From Glaciihabitans tibetensis (lineage in GTDB: Bacteria > Actinomycetota > Actinomycetes > Actinomycetales > Microbacteriaceae), in assembly GCF_003003265.1 (NCBI RefSeq), contig NZ_PVTL01000001.1:310001-374000 (forward strand): a stretch of 64,000 nt of DNA. The letters are read 5' to 3'. The translations under genes and the position numbers were made by a program. Below the pieces are notes generated by a model that did no database searches, was not told the origin of the DNA, and saw only the letters and a list, made by a program, of their open reading frames with translations. Shown here piece after piece: positions 17,376 through 25,441 of the stretch. Each line of letters opens with the position of its first letter. Positions within the stretch are counted from its first letter, which is position 1.

Positions 17376-17807
17376 TTACGCGGGGACCGCTGCGACGGTC
17401 AGGACCGGGCGTCCGATGACTCCGAGAGTGACCGTCGCGGTGGCAACGGCATCGACGGTTCCACCGATGGCACCCGGGGTGATGATGATGGTTGCCGTGA
17501 AGGTCGGGACGGTCCCAGTTGCAGCGGTCTGCGGAATGAACTTGGCAACGATGGTCTTGCCTTCGTTCGCTAGCAGGTACTGAGCGAGAGAGTTGGTCGT
17601 GGTCCAGTCCTGCGCGTAGGCGAGTTCACAGGTCCACGTTGCGGTGCTTGTGCCGGTGTAGGTACTGGTCGGGGTGAGGCCCTTCCACGTCACCGTGGAC
17701 GAGTTGGGGGTGAAGGTAACCCCGCTAACTGCGGACTCGTAGGAGTCAGCTGCGACGAGGAATCGTGCGTCCTTCAGGACGATTGGGGCGGTTGCGATCT
17801 GAGCCAT
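17376..17807 (-). CDS. Major tail tube protein
   Basis: The product has 143 residues from ATG 17807 (MAQIATAPIVLKDARFLVA). It is Thr/Ala-rich and beta-rich, with TVTWKGLTPTSTYTG and CELAYAQDWTTTNSLAQYLLANEG, the pattern seen in tube proteins of small actinobacterial siphophages. The C-terminal 40 residues are a strongly beta, Val/Thr-rich segment. Its position after the connector genes and upstream of the tape measure supports the call. A longer ORF start at 17900 overlaps the neighbouring gene and was not used. Confidence 0.72.
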   Translation of the reverse strand: MAQIATAPIVLKDARFLVAADSYESAVSGVTFTPNSSTVTWKGLTPTSTYTGTSTATWTCELAYAQDWTTTNSLAQYLLANEGKTIVAKFIPQTAATGTVPTFTATIIITPGAIGGTVDAVATATVTLGVIGRPVLTVAAVPA

Positions 17808-17818
17808 GAGAGTGGTCC

Positions 17819-18193
17819 TTAGGGTTTGTCTACGGTGATGGTGAGGTCGAGCACGTAGGCCAGCGAGTCGCCCACTTGCCCCTTCTGGCAGCTGGTCCAC
17901 GCGATGGAGCCACCGAGTGAATCGATTGCGAAAATCAGGGTCATAACGTCGTCGTCAAGAAGGTCCTCGCTCTTCGAGAAATCAATTCCCGGGGCGATGA
18001 TCTGAACGATGAACGAGACCAGCAGGGAGCCAAGCGGTGCCTGCGGGTGGCGCACGATTGACTGCTGAGAGATGCGGAGGACGGGAGCTGTCTTGATGTC
18101 GAGATCCCGCTCTACGGTGACAATTTCCCACTTCTTCGGCAGCAGCGGTTTGAGCATTTCGGCCAGCTGCGCGCGTACGGTTTTAGAAGACAC
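17819..18193 (-). CDS. Tail terminator or neck-like protein
   Basis: The product has 124 residues from GTG 18193, overlapping the upstream gene by 11 nt. Features are VRAQLAEMLKPLLPKKWEIV, then alternating strands and a helix, close to the size and order of phage tail-completion proteins that sit between connectors and the tube protein. There is no specific motif. The start is chosen by overlap with the upstream stop; a longer frame from 18457 is a shadow. Confidence 0.55.
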   Translation of the reverse strand: MSSKTVRAQLAEMLKPLLPKKWEIVTVERDLDIKTAPVLRISQQSIVRHPQAPLGSLLVSFIVQIIAPGIDFSKSEDLLDDDVMTLIFAIDSLGGSIAWTSCQKGQVGDSLAYVLDLTITVDKP

Positions 18194-18809
18194 TCGGAAC
18201 GCCTCGCTTGGGTCGGAGGAGGTTCTTGACGGTGCGGTCCATCGGGAAGACGGTGACCGTGAATCCCTCAGCATTGATGGAGTCAGAAGCGTTTGCCTTG
18301 GTGCTCTGCCAGAGGGCGCGGGCTTGCATAAGTTGGGCTTGCTTATAGTGAGCTGGGACCCATTGCGCGGCTGCTTCGAGGTTCGGTGCGAAGGCGAGGC
18401 ACTGGGTTTTTGCGGACTCAAGCAGGATGAAGAGAACGTCATCCGGGTCTGGTGCATCGATCCATTGAGACCGCGCGGAGTCCAAAGTGTGCCAGCCGTC
18501 TGCGGCCTGAATGACTAGGGGGAGAGCGTTGAGGCGTACCTTGTGGCCGGTAGCGTCAGCGAGCGTAACGAGGATCTCGTACAGCCCGGATGAGTTGAAT
18601 ACAGGCCACGCGAAGTCGATCTCGTCTTCGACAATCGGGGTGCTTGCGATGGTGAAGCTGTAGCCGCTGGCAGTGTCCCGGAAGAGGGCTGTAGCGGTCG
18701 TGTACGGGATCTCTTCGCTGTCGTTGTCGAGCTGAACGGTGAACGTTCCAGCGGGCTTGTCAGCCGCCCAGAAAGGTCCAAGCGGATTGAGCGGAGATGC
18801 TGTGATCAT
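18183..18809 (-). CDS. Head-tail connector protein
   Basis: The product has 208 residues. The N-terminal half is beta-rich (FTVQLDNDSEEIPYTTATALFRD...). The C-terminal half contains an Ala-rich helical part (DPDDVLFILLESAKTQCLAF, then KQAQLMQARALWQSTKA) that resembles the gp6-like connector fold of siphophages. It directly follows the capsid gene. The family assignment rests on this helical section and on gene order. Confidence 0.62.
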   Translation of the reverse strand: MITASPLNPLGPFWAADKPAGTFTVQLDNDSEEIPYTTATALFRDTASGYSFTIASTPIVEDEIDFAWPVFNSSGLYEILVTLADATGHKVRLNALPLVIQAADGWHTLDSARSQWIDAPDPDDVLFILLESAKTQCLAFAPNLEAAAQWVPAHYKQAQLMQARALWQSTKANASDSINAEGFTVTVFPMDRTVKNLLRPKRGVPSVF

Positions 18810-18888
18810 GGCTTGTCCTTTCAGTTTCGAAAAATGAGGTGGTGCACTGAGGCGGGGTGGAGGGAATCGTCCCCGCCTCAGTGAGTTG

Positions 18889-20502
18889 CTAGACGGCTGG
18901 CGAGACCAGCGCGAGGCCAGAAGCCTTGTTGATGGTCACTGCCGCGTAACCAAACAGAGCCTCATCGAGCTGTCCACGGATCTGGTCGAGCGCCTCGGTG
19001 CGGATCGGTGCAGCACCCGGCAGCTCGTAGCTCGTGGCTGCTGCGGAGGTACCAACGAGTACCTTTCCAGCGGCAACCCCGGCGTGAGGAATCACGCGGA
19101 AGTTGTCAATGGTTCCGGCCTCAAGACCAAGCGAAGTGTTGAGGAACGCCAGACGGTCGATCTCCTTACCAAGCAGGATGCTGCGGTACACATCCGGCGC
19201 GGCGATGGCGAACGATGGGACAGCCGTGGGGATAACTGCCATAGCTCCGTCAATGATGGAAACGAGGCCAGAGTTGGCACCCGCAGGGACTGCCCCGGCA
19301 GTGACGGTTGTTGCACCAGCTACCAGAGCGGCGAGAGCTGCGGAGTCGGTCAGGCTTGCGTAGGAGTCGGTCATTGCGGCGAAGTATGCCTCCCAGAAAC
19401 CCTCGACTGTAAAGTCGCGGAACTCACGCGAGACCGCGTGCCCGCCCGCATAGCGGACAGCTGTGGCGGTGTAAGCCTCGGTGGTCGGGGTGTTCGTCGG
19501 AACGGCTGCACCGTCACCGGCCCATGCGGCCATGGTCGGCTTCACGAGCCAACGGAAACCCTTGATCGTGAAGCTGGTCAGCGCTGCCTGCGAGAGCAGA
19601 GGAATAACGCGGCGCTCGAAGGTGCGACCGCTCCAAAGCTCACCCAGCCACTGAGGCTGAGGGATTCCGGCAGTCGCTCCGACAGAGCCAGCCGTGGTGA
19701 TCTTCACATCGTTCAGAGCGAAGAGCGCGGTGTCCTTATCGGGGCGAGCCTCAAGCGACTGAAGGCCGCTGCGGTCGTCGTTGTTGGCGAAGAGTGCGAG
19801 AGCCTGTGCGACTTCGCGAAGAGAGGTCCCAGCAGGTGCAGCGGGGGCTTCTAGTGTGGTTCCGGGTACAAGTGCAGCGCCCATTAGGGCCTCGCCTTCT
19901 GGGGGTAGTGGTGGGGTGAAGATGGTGGGTTCTGAACCGTCAGCAGTGATGGTCACCGTGGCGGGGATCTCGGTCGCTGAGATGGCAATATCGCCGTCTG
20001 CGTCGGGGGCCAGGGGGGCGTTCTCGTCAGCAGCTGGAGCCTCGGGAGCGTCCGGGTCTGGAGCGAGAGCGAAGAGTCCAGCGCCCTCAAAAGCACCGGC
20101 TGAGGTGAAGGCCGCACCGGTCAGGATCGCGGAGACGGCGAACAATCCATCTCGCACAATGCCCTTGACCTCAGCGCTGAGCTTGGACAGCTTGCCGCTG
20201 GCGATGGACGCTAGAAGCTCGTCGCCTTCGTCAGTGTCGGCAACGGAGAACTCAGCGACTAGACCGGCTTCGGTGTCTTCGATAGAGGTGGCTCGTGCAA
20301 CCGGCGTGAATCGGTCGTGTTCGATGTTCGCGGAGACAATCGAGACATCCCGTGGAGCCTTCAGAGTGCCCCGGGGGAAGGTGATGGGAGCAGTGGTGAG
20401 GCTCTGGCGCGAGGCCTGTCCCCAAGGCATGAGGACTCCACGAACGGTGCGGTCCTTCACGGTGGCGAAAAGCGCTCCACCCTCGATAATGAGATCAGTC
20501 AT
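18889..20502 (-). CDS. Fused prohead protease and major capsid protein
   Basis: This single 537-residue gene carries two normally separate functions. Residues about 1-140 look like an HK97-type prohead protease (VRGVLMPWGQASR, VSANIEHDRFTPVARATSIEDTEAGLVAEFSV, ELLASIASGKLSKLSAEVKG). An Ala/Pro/Asp-rich linker, about 145-220, follows. Residues about 225-537 are an HK97-fold capsid protein (LWSGRTFERRVIPLLSQAALTSFTIKGFRWLV, FAIAAPDVYRSILLGKEIDRL). The linker and delta-like region are probably cleaved during maturation. Fusions of this kind are known to me in small actinobacteriophages. Confidence 0.82.
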   Translation of the reverse strand: MTDLIIEGGALFATVKDRTVRGVLMPWGQASRQSLTTAPITFPRGTLKAPRDVSIVSANIEHDRFTPVARATSIEDTEAGLVAEFSVADTDEGDELLASIASGKLSKLSAEVKGIVRDGLFAVSAILTGAAFTSAGAFEGAGLFALAPDPDAPEAPAADENAPLAPDADGDIAISATEIPATVTITADGSEPTIFTPPLPPEGEALMGAALVPGTTLEAPAAPAGTSLREVAQALALFANNDDRSGLQSLEARPDKDTALFALNDVKITTAGSVGATAGIPQPQWLGELWSGRTFERRVIPLLSQAALTSFTIKGFRWLVKPTMAAWAGDGAAVPTNTPTTEAYTATAVRYAGGHAVSREFRDFTVEGFWEAYFAAMTDSYASLTDSAALAALVAGATTVTAGAVPAGANSGLVSIIDGAMAVIPTAVPSFAIAAPDVYRSILLGKEIDRLAFLNTSLGLEAGTIDNFRVIPHAGVAAGKVLVGTSAAATSYELPGAAPIRTEALDQIRGQLDEALFGYAAVTINKASGLALVSPAV

Positions 20503-20511
20503 AAGTGGTCC

Positions 20512-21549
20512 TCAGTCCTCAGTGGGCGCACCGGTAGCAGCTGGAGCCGCCCCGATGAGGTCGGTCAGATCGAAGCGGATGCGCTGCCCGGGAGGCACCA
20601 CATCATCCATAGAGAGGCGCTGTTGGATGGGTTCAATCCACAGCGGGATCGAGTAGTCCGTGTACTCGCTGCGCTTGCCGTCGGCGGTCTCGTAATTGAG
20701 GCTCGCTTTATCGAGCGAGGCGTCCATCATCGAAGTTGGGATTCCAAGGAACGAGCCAACGTCGCCGCGCACTGCGTTGCGGCCTTCGGTGTACAGGTCT
20801 GCGGACAGCTGCCCGTGAGTCTTGAGTTCGATCCCGGCTGGCGTGTAGCCAATAGCGCCATCAGGATTACGGCGAGCAATTGACCACGCCTTGACGACTG
20901 CGGCAACCTCGGGGTCCGTGAGATCGATGTCACCGCTGGCGCTTAGCTCCATCGCGGGGATGGGGTTTTTGACGCGTCCAACCCACGCTGTCTCTTGGTC
21001 CCGCGCACCGCGAAGAGTGCGAGATGCGAGAGTGAGAAGGCCTTCGTGGGGACCGGCGATATAAAGAACGTCTTTTGAATCGACTGAGGCACCGTCGATG
21101 AGGATCGTTCCGTTGGTTACGGTCCAGCGCTCAGGCGGGCAGCGGTCGGCGTCGGTGACGTATCCCGCTTCGTCGCGTTCAACGAGCCAGATGGAGCACC
21201 CGAAAAAGATCAAGTCCTCCAGAGTCCACGCCATGCGCTGCCACGGGGAGACCAGACCGTCCGTCCGTGAGAGCCACTCAGGCTGCTCAGCGAGGACACC
21301 GTTCTCGTCCAGAGCGCGAAGCGGGAGTTTCGGAATGGTGGCTTGCAGGAGGTTCCGGCCCTTCGCGACAGCCGGAATGGAGAGTGCCTCGATACGGGTG
21401 AGAGGGAGGTTCTCTAGAGTCCCGAAGACATCCGACCATACAACGGATTGAAGCTCTCCCTCAGACCATGGCGAAGCGATGGAAGCGGTGGGGCCAGCGA
21501 GGTAATCGGTGGTCGCACGCGAGAGGCGGAAAGCGGAGAGGATACCCAT
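20512..21549 (-). CDS. Phage portal protein
   Basis: The product has 345 residues. Features typical of HK97-family portals are SIPAVAKGRNLLQATIPKLPLRALDENG near the N-terminus, the central AWTLEDLIFFGCSIWLVERDEAGYV, the stem-like segment GDVGSFLGIPTSMMDASLDK, and the C-terminal NYETADGKRSEYTDYSIPLWIEPIQQRLS. It is the dodecameric DNA gate of the capsid. It lies 58 nt after the terminase gene and 9 nt before the protease-capsid gene. Confidence 0.88.
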   Translation of the reverse strand: MGILSAFRLSRATTDYLAGPTASIASPWSEGELQSVVWSDVFGTLENLPLTRIEALSIPAVAKGRNLLQATIPKLPLRALDENGVLAEQPEWLSRTDGLVSPWQRMAWTLEDLIFFGCSIWLVERDEAGYVTDADRCPPERWTVTNGTILIDGASVDSKDVLYIAGPHEGLLTLASRTLRGARDQETAWVGRVKNPIPAMELSASGDIDLTDPEVAAVVKAWSIARRNPDGAIGYTPAGIELKTHGQLSADLYTEGRNAVRGDVGSFLGIPTSMMDASLDKASLNYETADGKRSEYTDYSIPLWIEPIQQRLSMDDVVPPGQRIRFDLTDLIGAAPAATGAPTED

Positions 21550-21607
21550 TTCTTGTAGTATCGGCCGCGCGCGTATATGCCGATCAGGCCATATGTTTAC
21601 TGGGTTT

Positions 21608-23260
21608 TCAGTCCCCCATAATGGGCGTTACGGGCACTCGGGGCTTGATCTGGTCGTACGATCTCAAGGCCAAACTTGCCGCTACGACAGCACCTACGTT
21701 GTCGGTCTGGTCAGCCATGCCGAAGGCCCAGAATGCGGAAGTCGCAGTGCCGCGCTTCACCACTTTCTTGACTGCCTCAATGAGTTCATCCTGCTGATAA
21801 TGCACGACATTGCCCGTATCGAGATCCCGCTTGAGAGTCGCGGCGGCTGTAGTCACTTGCGGCCAAGTCTGTGGCTCCATTCGGGGGCGCGGTCGGGCGC
21901 GCTGGAGCTTCTCCACCTCTGCCAAGTTCCAGTTTCCTTTTGCGTCATGGACAACGGGGATGCGCGGAAACCTCTTGTTGAGAACCCGGATGGAGTTGTA
22001 GAGCCAATCGACTCCCGCGAACTGCGACAGCACGAGGAGGTGGGCCTTCCCATCGACTCGCCACGCGGCGACAATGCAAGCGCTGAGCTGGTCAGGTCGC
22101 ACGTAAAACGCATAGCGGAACACTGGCGGCAGCTCGGGGATGGCTCCCTCTACACCTCCCGCGAGGAACTTGGCCTGATCGAGGAAGGATGCGCCCCCAA
22201 CCCGGCCATGAATACCCAGATATTCGCGTGCGAAAGCTAGCGGTTCGAGCTTCCCGAAGTTGCCCTCAATGATGTCTAGGGTGGTGAGCGTCCCCAGCCC
22301 GGGGTGTGCAGCCTCTAGAAGCTCGCGAACGTGGCTCTCAGGGAACTCCTCAGAGGGTTCCCAACTCTGGATCTCGGCTTCTGTGGTGGTGTCCGGGGCT
22401 GAGTACTCCAGCAGGCCCGATGACTTCGCCTTCTTGCGTCCGTCTTCGAGCGCGTTCCACAGGAGATTGCCCTTCCGGAAAAGAGAGGCAGTCCCCGCGA
22501 AGATGAACTGTGCATGTGCCCGGGTGTCGAGTGTGGACAGCGCCCCCTGCATGAGGTCGAGGGACATCACTGCATCCGCCTCTCCGCTCTCATCAATGAT
22601 GATGAGATCGAAGGCGTCTGAGCGGAACTTGTCACCCTTCGGAGGGAGCACCTGCAGCACACTGCCGTTGTCGAACACGATGCGCTCGCGTCCGGGTGCT
22701 TTGACAATCTTGAATGGTCGGTTCTTAGCGTCTGGGAAGACCCGCTCCAGTCCCGGGACGATCTCTCCATGGAACCTCTCGCGAGCCTTGAGAGCTGTGG
22801 TGGCGACCGTGTACGCCACGAGATAGCGCTCCCGTGTGCTGCAGCGTCCCAGTGCCCAAGCCAGCAGCGAGGAGGTCTTAGCGGAGCGCCGGGGGAGCAT
22901 CAGCCCGAAGAACTTGTGACCGAAGTTCAGGGCGTCGCACACGCGGAGCTGCTGCGGTTTCAGCGTCTGGGGGAGCAGAGTGTTCTTGTCGTTCCACGCT
23001 TTGGGACCATGCAATCCCATGAGGACAGCACCCGCGAGGAACTCCTCTCTCAGCTTCGTGGTGTCGTCCAGCCCCGAAGAAAATGAGGGTTCGATTCCGC
23101 TGTCCCGGTACTCTTCCCAGCTGAGACCGTCAGCCGAGTAGAAGAGATCCTCAGGAGTGGCCTCACCGGAGAAAAAAGTTTGAGGGCGAGCGGCCAGAGT
23201 CTCGTTGACTTTCTCAAAAACTTGATTCTGAGTTTCAATTTCTTGAAGTTCGAGAGTCAT
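21608..23260 (-). CDS. Terminase large subunit
   Basis: This is the DNA-packaging motor ATPase and nuclease, 550 residues. The Walker A-like motif is PRRSAKT (123-129), and Walker B is DLIIIDES (218-225), with the catalytic Glu. The C-terminal half has the RNase H-like nuclease region (VVHDAKGNWNLAEVEKLQ) and ends with the TDNVGAVVAASLALRS helix. The ATG overlaps the HNH gene as ATGA. No small terminase subunit was recognised; the 90-residue gene at 24439 is the only nearby candidate. Confidence 0.93.
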   Translation of the reverse strand: MTLELQEIETQNQVFEKVNETLAARPQTFFSGEATPEDLFYSADGLSWEEYRDSGIEPSFSSGLDDTTKLREEFLAGAVLMGLHGPKAWNDKNTLLPQTLKPQQLRVCDALNFGHKFFGLMLPRRSAKTSSLLAWALGRCSTRERYLVAYTVATTALKARERFHGEIVPGLERVFPDAKNRPFKIVKAPGRERIVFDNGSVLQVLPPKGDKFRSDAFDLIIIDESGEADAVMSLDLMQGALSTLDTRAHAQFIFAGTASLFRKGNLLWNALEDGRKKAKSSGLLEYSAPDTTTEAEIQSWEPSEEFPESHVRELLEAAHPGLGTLTTLDIIEGNFGKLEPLAFAREYLGIHGRVGGASFLDQAKFLAGGVEGAIPELPPVFRYAFYVRPDQLSACIVAAWRVDGKAHLLVLSQFAGVDWLYNSIRVLNKRFPRIPVVHDAKGNWNLAEVEKLQRARPRPRMEPQTWPQVTTAAATLKRDLDTGNVVHYQQDELIEAVKKVVKRGTATSAFWAFGMADQTDNVGAVVAASLALRSYDQIKPRVPVTPIMGD

Positions 23261-23607
23261 TTGCTTCCCTTGGGAGTTGGCATGAACGATGGGAATCTCT
23301 GAGTTGAAGTCTTACGTTGTGCACGCAACTTGTTACCCAGTGCTGCACCAGCCGACTGGTTACAACCGCGCTGCCCTGCACTCTTGCCGTGACTTGGGCC
23401 TAGGTTCTCGCGTGCGTTGATCTCTGCTTCCGTCCATCCCATCCGCAATGCAAGGACTGCGGGAACGATGTGACCGATCTGAAACGTCTGACCAGGCTGA
23501 ATGAGGCGGCGGCAATCTACGCAAGGTAGGGGCAACTGTGCCTGCAGCTCCGGCTTCAGGACTCTGCGGATGGCAGTGAACGATTTGCTCCGGTGGATGG
23601 CGCTCAC
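23257..23607 (-). CDS. HNH endonuclease
   Basis: The product has 116 residues from the GTG at 23607, which overlaps the upstream stop as GTGA. The HNH core is visible: a CVDC pair (residues 29-32), then GHIVPAVLALRMGWTEAEINARENLGPSH, and a second half with GCNQSAGAALGNK. HNH enzymes placed immediately before the large terminase are common in long-tailed phages and act with terminase at packaging sites. The annotated start excludes a 35-residue extension that lies fully inside the upstream gene. Confidence 0.82.
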   Translation of the reverse strand: MSAIHRSKSFTAIRRVLKPELQAQLPLPCVDCRRLIQPGQTFQIGHIVPAVLALRMGWTEAEINARENLGPSHGKSAGQRGCNQSAGAALGNKLRAQRKTSTQRFPSFMPTPKGSK

Positions 23608-24317
23608 ACTGTGCCCCGTCGTGGTGCTGTGCCTTGAGAGAGGGGGAATTCCGGGGTAAGCGCGGGGAGCTTCTCCATTGGTCCCTTGTACCGTGGGGCG
23701 CATTTCTTGCATCGAGTGTTGCGGGCATCAAGCGCCGCGAGGTTTGAGGTTCGGGCCAATGCCAGCGATCCACACTCACACCGCAACGAGACCGCTGAGG
23801 TCCCGCTCTTGAACTTCAGGCCTGTCTCTTCAACTACGCGGTGGCCCACTTTCGAGCCAAGGGGGTAAGCAGCTAGGCCCATGTTGTGCAGAGGGCAGGC
23901 GGGGCTGCAGAAGCGGGTCTCCCTGAGATACCGGGTGGCAACTGAGATGGTGTTGCCACAGTCGCAGAGCAGGTCCACTGCGGGAAGGTCGAGGCCCGCA
24001 TACGGGAGGAACCCACCCACGGCGGTCACGGTGAGTTTCTCGAAACGATCTCCCACAGCGGGGCGTAGTGGCTTCCCTGCATAGTGTGCACACGAGCGAC
24101 AGGCCCGGGTGGGTCTCGTTGCATGGAAGAGTCGAATATTGCGAATCTCGAATTCCAGACCACACTCACATCGAACACGGCAGGAGCGATCTCCCAGCTG
24201 TTTCAGTGCAACCTGTCGTGCTGTGATGGCTGCGCGGAGGTCGATCTCAATCACGGTCAGTTGTCCCAATACAAGGCCAACTACTGGCTGGTGTGCGACG
24301 TTTGTGTAGTTACTCAT
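23604..24317 (-). CDS. Triple zinc-ribbon protein of unknown function
   Basis: The product has 237 residues from ATG 24317, coupled to the upstream small gene by ATGA. It contains three similar units, each with a CxC-G pair followed about 20 residues later by a CxxC or CxxxC pair: CECG with CRSC, CDCG with CSPAC, and CECG with CKKC. Between them lie short strands and an R/L-rich helix. The first two units are preceded by a GDRF/GQLTV-type strand. Such repeated zinc units occur in the DNA-binding parts of phage HNH enzymes. Being fused in operon with the HNH gene, it may target that nuclease. Function unknown. Confidence 0.7.
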   Translation of the reverse strand: MSNYTNVAHQPVVGLVLGQLTVIEIDLRAAITARQVALKQLGDRSCRVRCECGLEFEIRNIRLFHATRPTRACRSCAHYAGKPLRPAVGDRFEKLTVTAVGGFLPYAGLDLPAVDLLCDCGNTISVATRYLRETRFCSPACPLHNMGLAAYPLGSKVGHRVVEETGLKFKSGTSAVSLRCECGSLALARTSNLAALDARNTRCKKCAPRYKGPMEKLPALTPEFPLSQGTAPRRGTV

Positions 24318-24442
24318 TTGTAGATGCCTTGTCCCATTTCGAAGCGCTGCAGCAGATTGGCTGACTCCCGGAGAATTGCTCTTTCTCTCTTCACCTGTAC
24401 TATCGGCCCGGCCAGCCACGTGATCACCTTGAGCATTTTCAT
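24314..24442 (-). CDS. Small prophage protein (42 aa)
   Basis: The ORF from ATG 24442 encodes MKMLKVITWLAGPIVQVKRE and a further charged helix ending GQGIYK. It overlaps both neighbours by ATGA, upstream at 24439-24442 and downstream at 24314-24317, which is the strongest evidence that it is a real gene. The N-terminal half is amphipathic to hydrophobic, and a membrane contact is possible. I do not recognise the family. Confidence 0.65.
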   Translation of the reverse strand: MKMLKVITWLAGPIVQVKRERAILRESANLLQRFEMGQGIYK

Positions 24443-24711
24443 GAAACTGCCTGGTTGCTCGTCAGTAGGTTCTGAGCCTCTTCGATGACTCGGCTGATTT
24501 GCTTTGCGGTCATGGGTCGTAGCTGCTCTGCTCTGACCTTCATCCCTGCGGACTTCAAGAGCTTGTAGGCGTATGAGCGTTGTGCCGAAGAGGCAGGCTT
24601 GCTGTGCTCGCTGTAGATCCCGACTCTGTGTTGCTGTGTAGCAAAATTCCTCTGGTGATCTTCTTTCAGGGTGGCTTTCTTCACTTGGTTCTCCAGTGTC
24701 CAATGAGGCAT
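24439..24711 (-). CDS. Small basic prophage protein, possible DNA-binding protein
   Basis: The product has 90 residues from ATG 24711 (MPHWTLENQVKKATL). A longer start at 24816 would add 35 residues of unusual composition. The C-terminal half is helical and basic (SSAQRSYAYKLLKSAGMKVRAEQL, then MTAKQISRVIEEAQNLL), with a spacing compatible with a helix-turn-helix. It heads the leftward operon that runs through HNH and terminase by 4-nt overlaps. It could be a small terminase or a regulator; neither can be shown here. Confidence 0.55.
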   Translation of the reverse strand: MPHWTLENQVKKATLKEDHQRNFATQQHRVGIYSEHSKPASSAQRSYAYKLLKSAGMKVRAEQLRPMTAKQISRVIEEAQNLLTSNQAVS

Positions 24712-25205
24712 ATTGCCCAGAGGGCAAGTCCGCCCTGTGGGACAGTCAGAGGCTTCGCCACTAGACCCCCGGGAAGTCCCCCTAAGTCTTAGAAAGCCAG
24801 TTGTCAGAGAGGGCATGACAATGGCCCTAAGGGCTTCTTAGGGTGTGGACTATGAGGGCCAGTGACAGACGCGTTCTGACTGGTTGGGAGGGCTGTACAT
24901 CCCTAGCAATGGCTTCTACGGGAGACTGTTGGCGGGATCTGAATCAGTGCCAAGCTGCTGCAACCGGAAGGAAGAGGGGCATTTGTATTGCGTCGTTCCG
25001 TCCGAGATCAACTTAACATGGCAAGACGAATTGTGCAATACAAATAACCACTTTGATCAGGGCTTTCAGGCGACATATGCAACCTGCCCGGGCATGAGGA
25101 AAGCCCCTCGCCTAGAACTGGACGGAACTGCGGCGGGGGGCTTCTACCTAAAGATTGGAGAACCGTTTAGGGTGACTCCAGAGTAACAGATTTATCGCGT
25201 TTGAC
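24712..25205. other. Prophage early intergenic region with CTAAG/CTTAG dyads
   Basis: This 494-nt stretch lies upstream of the leftward operon. It holds a CTAAGtCTTAG dyad (24782-24792), a CCCTAAG/CTTAGGG dyad (24825-24831 and 24837-24843), and the terminator at 25101-25143. These nearby dyads with the same half-site are candidate operators for the leftward promoter. A 100-codon rightward ORF (24884-25186) fills part of it, but it has no convincing ribosome-binding site or family and runs through the terminator, so I do not call it a gene. Confidence 0.45.
25101..25143 (-). terminator. Terminator after the integrase and 68-aa genes
   Basis: AAGCCCCTCGCC (25101-25112) pairs with GGCGGGGGGCTT (25132-25143), with one G-T pair and a 19-nt loop. 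On the minus strand the stem is followed by TTTCC. It closes the leftward integrase unit about 60 nt after the 68-residue gene, separating it from the structural operon. Confidence 0.65.
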
Positions 25206-25211
25206 CTATCG
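25191..25211 (-). repeat. 21-nt direct repeat, downstream copy beside the 68-aa gene
   Basis: The + strand reads TTTATCG, three variable bases, TT, one variable base, then ACCTATC. It matches the copy at 25421-25441 at 16 of 21 positions, exactly 230 nt away. This copy spans the stop codon of the 68-residue gene. Paired sites flanking a small gene beside an integrase could bind a regulator or a directionality factor. Confidence 0.5.
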
Positions 25212-25412
25212 AAGTTTGACTGCAGCTCGCTCGAATTCGCGAATCAATCTGTCCTCTTCTCGGCGCACCGCACGCGCTACCGCATCCGCTTTCCGAGCCT
25301 TGAGTCGGGACGCGTCCTCTGCGATGCGAACCGAATAGCCGTGGTCACTCCGGATCGCTATCTTTGTGAGTCTGAGCAGCTGCTGCAGGGTCTCGGGAGT
25401 GTACTCGGGCAT
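25206..25412 (-). CDS. Small helical prophage protein next to integrase (68 aa)
   Basis: The product has 68 residues (MPEYTPETLQQLLRLTKIAI...). The first 40 residues are predicted helical, with LLRLTKIAIRSDHGYSVRIAED, followed by an Arg/Lys-rich helix (RLKARKADAVARAVRREEDR). Size, charge and position directly downstream of the serine integrase fit a recombination directionality factor or small regulator, but these proteins share little sequence and the role is inferred. It is flanked by the paired 21-nt repeats and ends before a terminator. Confidence 0.6.
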   Translation of the reverse strand: MPEYTPETLQQLLRLTKIAIRSDHGYSVRIAEDASRLKARKADAVARAVRREEDRLIREFERAAVKLR

Positions 25413-25420
25413 GCCCCAAC

Positions 25421-25441
25421 TTTATCGTTGTTCACCTATCT
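25421..25441 (-). repeat. 21-nt direct repeat, upstream copy beside the 68-aa gene
   Basis: This is the second copy of the TTTATCG-N3-TT-N-ACCTATC element, lying between the integrase stop and the start of the 68-residue gene. On the minus strand it occupies the ribosome-binding region, so a bound protein could block transcription or translation of the small gene. Confidence 0.5.

Noticed and set aside
24884-25186. 100-codon rightward ORF in the prophage early region
   Set aside because: No convincing ribosome-binding site, crosses a terminator and faces the operon; composition is not protein-like.
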